Origin: Bacillota bacterium
Lineage (GTDB): Bacteria > Bacillota > Clostridia > Peptostreptococcales > Acidaminobacteraceae
Assembly: GCA_025210655.1 (NCBI GenBank)
Contig: JAOARG010000028.1
Location: 1-64,000, forward strand
Direction: 5' to 3'
Length of the DNA stretch: 64,000 nt
The notes beneath the pieces were generated by a model. The model was not told the DNA's origin, did not search any database, and was given only the letters and a program-made list of their open reading frames with translations. Shown here piece by piece: positions 8,550-15,599 of this stretch. Position numbers and translations under genes: made by a program. Positions within the stretch are counted from its first letter, which is position 1. Each line of letters opens with the position of its first letter.

Positions 8550-9088
8550 ATGTTTTTAAGGAGTTTGGTTTTGAGTAGTTTTCGGATCTAATTCAATAAC
8601 TCGACGTTTTATTATAGAATTATTTTTTCATAGGAGGTTGCTTTATTTTTCATGTGAACTGCAGTAGTTAAATAACTTTTATTAATGAAGATTGAGTGAA
8701 ATAGTATTTTCGTGAGAAGTCATTCAGATGAATTATTCTTAATGAAAAAATCAATAGCTCAAATCCTGTTTGTTGAGATTAAAGTTGAGTGGAACATTAA
8801 AATTTATTTCAATGCGTACAATTTTTTGTTGTTATTCAAAGTTAATGTTAATAATATTATTATGAGCTTAATTTCTTGATTAGTGTATCCAAATTTATAA
8901 GAATAGTGAAGTTATTAATACTGAAATTACATAATAAATATTATAAAAGAGCTTTATTTAATTTATAAAAAAGAGTATAATTTACTTAATATAGGTAAAA
9001 TTAGAAGTATGATGTAAAAGATTATGATTAAATATCTTGTAATGAAATAATTGAGCTATATTAATTATTTATAAATGCAGATAATAAA
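8550..9088. other. AT-rich gap at the left edge of the defence island
   Basis: About 540 bp with frequent stops in all frames. I see no gene, RNA or clear repeat. No copy of the tRNA-Leu 3' end is found here or after the island, so no integration scar is evident. Confidence 0.6.
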
Positions 9089-9106
9089 ACACTATACATA
9101 TAGTGT
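9089..9106. promoter_or_regulatory. Dyad upstream of ariA
   Basis: ACACTATA and TATAGTGT form an 8-bp inverted repeat with a 2-nt spacer, 21 nt before the ariA start. TATACA at 9093-9098 could serve as a -10 element, so a repressor bound here would block transcription. No regulator gene is adjacent. Confidence 0.5.
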
Positions 9107-9127
9107 AAATAAAAAATGGAGGATGAC

Positions 9128-10480
9128 ATGATAGCGGTAAAAAATATTGAAATAAAGGGTTTGTTTGATCAATTCAATGTAGATGTTCCTTTAGGTTTAC
9201 AAGCAAATATTTTTGTTGGTGAGAATGGAATGGGTAAAACAACTATTCTTAATTGTTTATATGCAGTTCTTTCAGGTAAAATTGAAAAGCTATCAAATAT
9301 TAACTTTGATTCAATAGCAGTATATTTTAAAGATGGTACTAATGCTGGAATTACAAGTCAAGATGCTATTGCGTATAATGAGCACTTGTTTAAAGGGGGA
9401 GCCGTTAGAAGAAGAATAAATTTCGAAACTATTTTTACTTCTAGAGAAATTGAGATAATGCAAAACTATAATGAGATAAATGATGTAGACTTAGCAAAGT
9501 TTATCTATCGTATATCGGATACATATATGATGCCTACAAATTATGCTGAACGAGAATTACGAAGGTATATGATTGGATTAAAAAAAGAGAAAAAAAAAGG
9601 AAATTACAAGAATGTTATTAAGTTTAAAGAAGTAATAGAAAGTAAAGTAAAAGAAGAAGTTATTTACTTTCCTACATACAGAAGGATAGAAGAAGATTTA
9701 AATAAGCTTGGTATTCATGTGGATAGAGAGAGGAACTCGTTTAATGATAAGTTAATACAATTCGGAATGAATGATGTAGATAAAGTAATAGAAAAATTAT
9801 TGGATGAAATAAAGTTAAAAGCAATAAATGGATTTAACAAAATGACGGGAATATTATTGAATCAATACCTACATGCTCAGTTGGAATTAAATAAAGTTGA
9901 AGAAATTGACAGGGATAGTTTAGTTATTGCTTTAGATAGACTAGGTGATGAGATTAATAAGTCAGATAAAATGAAAATCATTGAATTAGTTGAAAATAAT
10001 AAAATGATGGAAGCTGAGAACGAATATCTGTTAAATTTGATTATGAACCTAATTTCAAGTTATAAAGAACAAAGCTCTATTGATGAAAAGATTAAATCTT
10101 TTTCAAATACATGTAATAAGTATTTGAATGATAAGAAGTATATTTATGATGAAAGTAATGTAGATCTGAAGATTTTTAGGAATAATTATAAATGGCCAAT
10201 CGAAATTCAAAATCTATCATCGGGAGAGAAACAAGTAATTTCTATTTTTGCAAAATTATATTTTGAAATTGATGACAAATGTATTTTATTGTTTGATGAG
10301 CCGGAGTTATCATTATCGATAAAATGGCAATCAATGTTTTTGCCTGATGTAATAGACACAAAAAAATGCTCGATGCTTGTTGCCGTAACTCATTCACCGT
10401 TTATATTTGATAATGACTTTGATGAAATTGCATTGGATATGTCGGATTGTATTAGAGATAAGAATGTGCAGGTGAATTAG
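9128..10480 (+). CDS. ariA: AAA/ABC-type ATPase of a PARIS-like defence pair (AriA)
   Basis: The protein of about 450 residues is an SMC/OLD-like ATPase: Walker A GENGMGKTT (residues 32-40), ABC-type signature LSSGEKQ (S364-E367), Walker B CILLFDEPELSLS (D390, E391) and the switch VAVTHSPFIF. The centre is helical and charged. In phage defence, an ATPase of this type next to a DUF4435 gene defines PARIS, where the ATPase senses a phage anti-restriction protein and releases the effector. The effector gene starts directly after the stop. I moved the start from the ATG at 9116 to 9128 because GGAGG (9118-9122) overlaps the first ATG and fits the second. No helicase or HNH gene is present, which argues against Gabija and Septu. 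Confidence 0.82.
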   Translation: MIAVKNIEIKGLFDQFNVDVPLGLQANIFVGENGMGKTTILNCLYAVLSGKIEKLSNINFDSIAVYFKDGTNAGITSQDAIAYNEHLFKGGAVRRRINFETIFTSREIEIMQNYNEINDVDLAKFIYRISDTYMMPTNYAERELRRYMIGLKKEKKKGNYKNVIKFKEVIESKVKEEVIYFPTYRRIEEDLNKLGIHVDRERNSFNDKLIQFGMNDVDKVIEKLLDEIKLKAINGFNKMTGILLNQYLHAQLELNKVEEIDRDSLVIALDRLGDEINKSDKMKIIELVENNKMMEAENEYLLNLIMNLISSYKEQSSIDEKIKSFSNTCNKYLNDKKYIYDESNVDLKIFRNNYKWPIEIQNLSSGEKQVISIFAKLYFEIDDKCILLFDEPELSLSIKWQSMFLPDVIDTKKCSMLVAVTHSPFIFDNDFDEIALDMSDCIRDKNVQVN

Positions 10481-11395
10481 ATGTTGAAAGTATTAAAAAA
10501 CGCAAGAAATAAGGGTGTTGTGGCATTTAATAAGTTTGTACTAGATTCGAAAGAGTATGCATCGAAATTATTTTGTTTCTATGAAGGTGAAGACGGAAAG
10601 TATTACAATCCTAGAAATGTAGATAACTCAAAGTATGATTATGAGGATTTAATAAGTTATGATTGTGGTGGGAAGAAACAAGTTGAAAAGGCATATAAAT
10701 TAATAAGTAAAACAAATAAGTATAGTTATACTAGAACAGCTTTTTTTATTGATAGAGATTTTTCACTATATGACAACATTGACGATGATAAGATATATGA
10801 AACACCATTTTATTCAGTAGAAAACTTTTATACTGATGAGAAAGTATTAATCAATATTCTTATCACTGAGTTTAATGTTAATGTAAGTAATGTTGATTAT
10901 TATAAAATAGTTAGTGATTTTAGAGAAAGAAGGGAGGAATTTCACAAACATGTCACTAATCTTAATGCGTGGATGTATCTAGTTAGAGAATATGAGAAGG
11001 AAAATAAAAGTAAAAGATTTGAGTTTGCTGAAGTAAAATTAAACAAGTTCTTTAAAAAAATACAAATAGATAAGTTAGAATTAAAAGAAGAAATATGTTT
11101 AGAGAATATTGAAAAAATTTTTCCGGATGCCCCAAAAATTAGGCGTGAAGATTTAAAGAAATTAGTAGAAAGAAATAATGGTATTGATAAAGGGAAATAT
11201 TTTAGAGGTAAAAATGAGTTAGAATTTTTCAAATCTATAGTTAATGATTTAAGAATGAAAAATAAGAATAACACTTATTTTGAAGAGAAAAGGGCATGTG
11301 TAAGAATTGATCCTAATTCGAATACATTATCTGTTTTTTCCAAATATGCTATTACAACGGACTGTTTAAGAAACTATATTAGTAATGTGTGTTAA
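10481..11395 (+). CDS. ariB: DUF4435 TOPRIM-like nuclease, PARIS effector (AriB)
   Basis: The 304-residue protein shows the TOPRIM-type layout of DUF4435: an acidic residue after a hydrophobic strand in LFCFYEGEDGKYY (E35), the metal-binding pair in AFFIDRDFS (D91, D93), and the family segment TPFYSVENFY (E114, N115). The C-terminal half is helical and charged and would contact the ATPase. In studied PARIS systems the freed AriB is a toxic nuclease that cuts host tRNA. The start is the base right after the ariA stop, so the two genes are coupled. Codon use, such as CGT, CGC and CGA for arginine, differs slightly from the AGA-rich neighbours, in keeping with transfer. Confidence 0.82.
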   Translation: MLKVLKNARNKGVVAFNKFVLDSKEYASKLFCFYEGEDGKYYNPRNVDNSKYDYEDLISYDCGGKKQVEKAYKLISKTNKYSYTRTAFFIDRDFSLYDNIDDDKIYETPFYSVENFYTDEKVLINILITEFNVNVSNVDYYKIVSDFRERREEFHKHVTNLNAWMYLVREYEKENKSKRFEFAEVKLNKFFKKIQIDKLELKEEICLENIEKIFPDAPKIRREDLKKLVERNNGIDKGKYFRGKNELEFFKSIVNDLRMKNKNNTYFEEKRACVRIDPNSNTLSVFSKYAITTDCLRNYISNVC

Positions 11396-11732
11396 TAAAT
11401 GTTCTTTTAGACAAATTGAGTTATTTGAGGAAAATTCAAATTATGGTTAGAGGTATAAGAATTAATGAATGAAGAGCGAAGAATTATATTAGATTAATAA
11501 ATCTTAGATTATTACATTTTATTAAATAACTTACAGTGAACTAAATATAATAAGTAAAATGAAAATTAATGTATGACTGTTTGGCGGGAAGTAATAGAGT
11601 TATTTTATGAGAATTGAGATTAATAGCTGGATTGATTTTATATCTTGACTTTCGTATATAACTAAAGAGAGACTATAATCAATTACGTTGTTATTTTATT
11701 CTAATTGTATAAATATAGTGAGGTGTTTTTAT
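11396..11732. other. Gap between the PARIS pair and the PIN gene
   Basis: About 340 bp, AT-rich, with no clear terminator, promoter or gene. Its length suggests that the PIN gene is a separate transcript. Confidence 0.5.
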
Positions 11733-13097
11733 ATGAAAAAGGCTTTTTTTGAATATCACATAAGAGATGAAAGAAACTTTTCAAAGTTATTAAATGATGC
11801 ACTAATAATTCTTGATACAAACTCGATATTAAACTTATATAGATATAATAATGAAAATAGAGAAAAATTTTTTGAAATTTTAGAATCAGTTGAGGACAGA
11901 CTTGTAATGCCATATCAAGTAGCTTACGAGTTTTATGAGAACCGCGAGAAAATAATCCAATCCAAAGCGAGTTTTAAGAAAAATATTACAGAATTTTTGA
12001 ATACACAGTTATCTAAAATTTCGAACAATATCAGAGAGTCCAATAGCAATGATAATTATAATAGTTCCGTATCTTTATTAAAGTATGAGGATCCTTTGAG
12101 AAAAGAATTAGTTCAAAAATTTGATTTGTTTAATAAAGATATTATAAAAGTAATAGAAGATTATGAAAGTGATATATCTAGTGAGTATATATTTACGAAT
12201 GACAAAATATTGGATGACGTTAATAAGTTATACAATGAAAGAATTTCTAAAGCTTTTTCAATAGAAGAACTTGAAAAGATATATGTAGAAGGTAAAGATA
12301 GATATGAAAAGAAAACACCTCCAGGTTATAAAGATTGTAATAAGCCAGAACCTAAAAGATATGGAGATTTAGTTATTTGGAAAGAAATGATTAAAATATC
12401 TAAAGATAAAAATAAATCAGTTCTTTTTATTTCTGATGATAGGAAAGAGGATTGGTGCTACAAATTTGAGGGTAAAGATTTAGGTTCGCGCCGTGAATTA
12501 ATTCGTGAATTTTATGATGAAACAAATAAGGTGTTTTACTCACTAACTACATCAGATTTTATTAAGAAAATTTCTGACTTGAATTCGATAGTAGAAATAG
12601 AATCTTTAGAAAGAGAGACAGTTATTCTAGAAGAGGAACTTAGAAGAGAGGACGAGTATCTTAGAAAAAGAAATTCACCAAGAATGTTATTAAATCAGAT
12701 ATCTCAGTGTGAAGAATGTCCTGATAAAGAAGGTTGTGATTTACTAGATGAATACAAGAGGGATATAAAAAAATTGTTGAAAGATGGGAATTTAGATATA
12801 ACTTATCAACATAAGCTGTTGAGATATCTGAAAAATGATCGTCAATTTAATTACTTGGGTAACTATATTGATAATTGGAAAAAAGTTAATAACTTAATAC
12901 TGGAGGAGAAAAATTTTGATCCCATAGATGGGTGTATTAATTTAGAAAACAAAAGAAATGAACAAGATTACGAAGTAATTAAGTTAGATGATATTAGTGA
13001 TGACAAAATTAGTATGGAGAAGTATTACAAAGTCCCAAAAAATATAGTTGAAAAAATTAGAAAACAATCTTATGAAGAGGATGAAAATAAATGGTAG
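11733..13097 (+). CDS. Large PIN-like domain (PIN_8/DUF4935) nuclease
   Basis: The 454-residue protein opens with a PIN-like nuclease domain (about residues 1-265). Acidic metal-binding positions are D28 in LIILDTNSILNLY, E66 in VAYEFYENREK and D235/D236 in SVLFISDDRKEDWCYK; the last motif with the DW pair is typical of the PIN_8 (DUF4935) group. A charged helical stretch and a Cys cluster, C326-x2-C329-x5-C335, follow. Such proteins occur in defence islands and are thought to cut RNA; the role here is inferred. I chose the ATG at 11733, preceded by GAGGTG, over an upstream ATG at 11688. It may be an extra defence gene or a partner of the PARIS pair. Confidence 0.72.
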   Translation: MKKAFFEYHIRDERNFSKLLNDALIILDTNSILNLYRYNNENREKFFEILESVEDRLVMPYQVAYEFYENREKIIQSKASFKKNITEFLNTQLSKISNNIRESNSNDNYNSSVSLLKYEDPLRKELVQKFDLFNKDIIKVIEDYESDISSEYIFTNDKILDDVNKLYNERISKAFSIEELEKIYVEGKDRYEKKTPPGYKDCNKPEPKRYGDLVIWKEMIKISKDKNKSVLFISDDRKEDWCYKFEGKDLGSRRELIREFYDETNKVFYSLTTSDFIKKISDLNSIVEIESLERETVILEEELRREDEYLRKRNSPRMLLNQISQCEECPDKEGCDLLDEYKRDIKKLLKDGNLDITYQHKLLRYLKNDRQFNYLGNYIDNWKKVNNLILEEKNFDPIDGCINLENKRNEQDYEVIKLDDISDDKISMEKYYKVPKNIVEKIRKQSYEEDENKW

Positions 13098-13481
13098 AAT
13101 TTATACTTTAAATGTTATATGACTCAGGTTATAAATAGTGAGTTAAAGAAACAGCATGAATATAGTTATTTTGTTTCTGCTGAATTGTTTTCATGCGAAT
13201 ATTAGGTTCAATTTCAAATTTTGATTTAAGTATTGTAGGAGATTACAAAAACTTAATAAGTTAAGAAGTTACATATTAATTTATAATTTCACCCAAAACA
13301 TGGTTTAGAGGATTTAATCTGTAGAATCGTGTTTTTTAATGTTACTTTTTTATCGGAATCTTTTATAAAAATATATACAAAGCCAACATATTATATTACA
13401 GATCAATAATATAGATATATGATTTATGCAATAAATTTATTATAGAGTCATTTTTCGTTAGCAAAAAATAACCTTGCTCTA
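13098..13481. other. Gap right of the island
   Basis: AT-rich with no open frame of note. A weak inverted repeat near 13152-13195 (AGCATGAA and related) could end the PIN transcript. The hairpin array begins at its right end. Confidence 0.45.
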
Positions 13482-13585
13482 GAAATTATCCCCATATAAT
13501 TTCCCTGGGCTAAACACCAAAGGTGTAGCTGGGCTTATATCCTGCAAGAGATATAGCTAGGCTATCATCAAAGATGATGCTAAGC
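13482..13585. repeat. Hairpin array with GCTRRGCT linkers
   Basis: Four short stems are joined by a repeated linker: GAAATTAT/ATAATTTC (13482-13503), CTGGGCT, ACACC/GGTGT (13514-13526), AGCTGGGCT, TATATC/GATATA (13536-13555), GCTAGGCT, ATCATC/GATGAT (13564-13578) and GCTAAGC. Stems of different sequence are separated by near-identical linkers. GCTAGGCT and GCTAAGC recur at 38558-38575 in another gap. Confidence 0.75.
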
Positions 13586-13631
13586 ATAATAAAACATTTT
13601 AGTTGAACTTTCAACTAAAATGTTTTATTAT
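13586..13631. promoter_or_regulatory. 46-bp palindrome overlapping the marR promoter
   Basis: Two perfect 21-bp arms with an ACTT loop contain a complete promoter: TTGAAC (13603-13608), 17 nt, TATTAT (13626-13631). The core AGTTGAAC-TTTCAACT has the shape of MarR-family operators. Transcription would start near 13638, so the palindrome is not in the mRNA and more likely acts as DNA, as an autoregulatory operator. Confidence 0.75.
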
Positions 13632-13652
13632 ATAAAGAAAGAGGTGATCAAA

Positions 13653-14090
13653 ATGCTAAAAAACACCCTACTAAGGGAAATCGGAAGTATCACAAGGTGT
13701 ATTCAGTATCTTTCGGATATTGAGTATAGGAAGTTTAATTTACAAAAGGGGCAGTTTATGTATCTTGTCAGAATTATTGAGAATCCTGGTATTAATCAAA
13801 GGGATCTTACTAATATGATGAATGTGGACAAGACTTCTGTTGCAAAGGTTGTTGTTAAGCTTGAGAATGAGGGATATATTCATAGGGAAAAATCTGAGAT
13901 AGATAAGAGGATGATGATGCTTTATCCTAAGGATAAGGCTAAGGATTTGTATGATGAGTTTATTCGGATGGAAAATGAAAATTTAGATCTTATTCTTGAG
14001 GATTTTGATGATGAAAGTGTTGGAAAAATCATTGAAGATTTAAGGCTTATAAAAGAAAAAATTAATGTTAAGTGGTTGGAAAAACAATAA
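13653..14090 (+). CDS. MarR-family transcriptional regulator
   Basis: The 145-residue protein carries the winged helix of the MarR family: NPGINQRDLTNMMNVDKTS as the DNA-reading helix region and the wing with EKSEIDKRMMMLY, including the conserved D-x-R. Long helices at both ends form the dimer interface. These proteins usually repress their own gene and are released by small phenolic or oxidising ligands. The ATG at 13653 with GAGGTGAT upstream was chosen over an ATG at 13620, which lies inside the palindromic operator. The regulated targets are not certain; the acetyltransferase or exporter downstream are candidates, but a structured repeat separates them. Confidence 0.9.
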   Translation: MLKNTLLREIGSITRCIQYLSDIEYRKFNLQKGQFMYLVRIIENPGINQRDLTNMMNVDKTSVAKVVVKLENEGYIHREKSEIDKRMMMLYPKDKAKDLYDEFIRMENENLDLILEDFDDESVGKIIEDLRLIKEKINVKWLEKQ

Positions 14091-14094
14091 GTTT

Positions 14095-14406
14095 GACTGT
14101 TAAAGAGCAACAGTTGTTGAGCGTTATGATCAGAGATCATAATGTTAAGCGTTCCTTTCACTCCGTTGAGCGATGAGTTTATCAACTCATTGTTAAGCGG
14201 TAATTTTACAAATTACGTACAATGTTACTTTACTTCGTAAACTTTTCTTAAAACAAAGTGCTTGCGCTAGCAAGGTTACCATGTACAGCATTGAAAATGC
14301 CGCTTAACGCTATGATAATAGCTGCTTAACGGTGGATACACCTGCTTAACATATATTAATCTTATTAATATATTGCTTAACGAGAGTGTTGATTTGAAGA
14401 CACTCT
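14095..14406. repeat. Fishbone element with GTTRAGCG/CGCTTAAC linkers
   Basis: Four left linkers GTTGAGCG or GTTAAGCG (14116, 14144, 14165, 14192) face four right linkers with the complement GCTTAAC (14302, 14324, 14344, 14375). Between them lie hairpins: TTATGATC/GATCATAA, ATGAGTT/AACTCAT, GTAATTT/AAATTAC, CTTGC/GCAAG, GCATT/AATGC, GCTAT/ATAGC, GGTG/CACC, ATATATTAAT/ATTAATATAT and AGAGTGT/ACACTCT. The unit 14152-14164 has no visible stem. The element fills the gap between marR and the acetyltransferase. Confidence 0.85.
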
Positions 14407-14434
14407 GAAAATAAGACAATTGGAGGTAGCTAAC

Positions 14435-14929
14435 ATGATTAGATTGGCTAATGTTAATGATTTGGAAAGAATAATGGAGATTGTTGATGAGACTGTTAAG
14501 ATTATGAATGATTCTGGCAATTTCCAGTGGGATAGTACTTATCCTAGGGAGGATAGATTCCAGAAGGATATTGATGCTGAGGATCTTTATGTTTACGAAG
14601 AAGATGGAAGGGTTCTTGGTTTTGTATGTATAAATACTGAGGAATCTGATGAGTATATGGATGCTAAGTGGTCTTTGGAGGGTGAAGCCCTTGTTGTTCA
14701 TAGGGTTGCTATTGCAGTTGATGGAAGAAGAAAAGGAATTGCTGGAGCTTTTATGAAACTTGCTGAGGAAATTGCAGTTAAAAAAGGTATAGGACTTATA
14801 AAGACTGATACAAATACTAAAAATGATCCTGCCAGGGGAATGTTTAAAAGATATGGTTTTAATGAAATTGGTGAAATCAACTTAATTGGCAGATTTGGAA
14901 AATTCGTGTGCCTAGAAAAAGTCTTATAA
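14435..14929 (+). CDS. GNAT-family N-acetyltransferase
   Basis: The 164-residue protein has the GNAT fold. The acetyl-CoA binding motif A is seen in VHRVAIAVDGRRKGIAGAFM (about residues 92-111), with the R/Q-x-x-G-x-A pattern as RRKGIA, and the late TNTKNDPARGMFKRYGF segment is typical. The substrate cannot be told from sequence. The ATG at 14435 has GGAGGT 7 nt upstream. A structured repeat fills the gap before it, so it may not share a transcript with marR. Confidence 0.88.
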   Translation: MIRLANVNDLERIMEIVDETVKIMNDSGNFQWDSTYPREDRFQKDIDAEDLYVYEEDGRVLGFVCINTEESDEYMDAKWSLEGEALVVHRVAIAVDGRRKGIAGAFMKLAEEIAVKKGIGLIKTDTNTKNDPARGMFKRYGFNEIGEINLIGRFGKFVCLEKVL

Positions 14930-14986
14930 GGTATTAATAGAATTTAATTACAAATTATGGTATAATGATTTTCAGGAGGGATTTTT

Positions 14987-15448
14987 ATGAAGAAAATTGT
15001 TATACCATTTATTTTTGTTCTTGTTTTACTTGTTAGCAATTGTTTTGCAGGGGATGAGCTATATAGCATAGGATCTGCTTCAAAGGTTTATAATGTCCAT
15101 TACATAAGTGAATCAGGTAAGATTTATATTAGTCTTGATGATTTGGAGTCAAAACTAGATATTACTGATCTAGGTAAAAAACAAGTGATAGAAGAAAAGG
15201 ACCTTACCCTTAAGGATCTGTATAATGAAGTATTGCTACTTAGTAAACGTGTAGATCAATTAGAGAAAAATGGTCTGGTTATATCTGATGGTGATTCTGA
15301 TGATGATGGGGGCGGCTATGTGTATATTACTGAGCATGGAAGCAAGTATCATAAAAAGGGATGTGGATCTTTAGGTAAGAATTATAAGAAGGTTACTTTG
15401 AAAGAAGCAAAGAAAGAGCACGAAAAATGCAAAAGATGTAATCCGTAA
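14987..15448 (+). CDS. Secreted protein with C-terminal Cys/His metal-site motif
   Basis: A signal peptide (about residues 1-21, ending in NCFA) leads a 153-residue protein. A coiled-coil stretch lies near 65-85 and an acidic linker DGDSDDDGGG follows. The C-terminal 40 residues hold HGSKYHKKGCGSL, KEAKKEH and a final CKRCNP. The pattern Y-H-x3-C, then A-K-x-x-x, then C-x-x-C-x-P occurs as a tail domain in secreted nucleases and surface proteins and resembles the zinc site of Ada. A metal-binding or cell-wall role is inferred; I know no function for the whole protein. A terminator follows. Confidence 0.75.
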   Translation: MKKIVIPFIFVLVLLVSNCFAGDELYSIGSASKVYNVHYISESGKIYISLDDLESKLDITDLGKKQVIEEKDLTLKDLYNEVLLLSKRVDQLEKNGLVISDGDSDDDGGGYVYITEHGSKYHKKGCGSLGKNYKKVTLKEAKKEHEKCKRCNP

Positions 15449-15495
15449 TAAAGCGAATAGTTAAGAAATTAATCGTTTTATTACTAAATCATTAT

Positions 15496-15540
15496 AAAAA
15501 TCTTAAGAATATCTTAAAAGACTTATTCTTAAGATTTTTT
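15496..15540 (+). terminator. Terminator after the Cys-motif protein
   Basis: AAAAATCTTAAGAATA and TATTCTTAAGATTTTT form a 16-bp stem with a 12-nt loop and end in a T-run. A TATAAT at 15545-15550 just downstream may belong to the promoter of the next operon; no good -35 is visible. Confidence 0.85.
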
Positions 15541-15599
15541 GCGTTATAATCAATATAGTTAATTTAAGGACAAAATAATTATATTAAACGGAGGTAGCT

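Noticed and set aside
9128-11395. Gabija or Septu assignment for the ATPase pair
   Set aside because: There is no UvrD-like helicase and no HNH nuclease; the second gene has DUF4435 features instead.
7665-13481. Attachment-site duplication of the tRNA-Leu 3' end
   Set aside because: I found no second copy of the T arm and acceptor sequence right of the tRNA in the island.
14095-14406. tRNA or tmRNA cloverleaf
   Set aside because: No T-arm consensus or CCA end is present and the number of stems is far too high.
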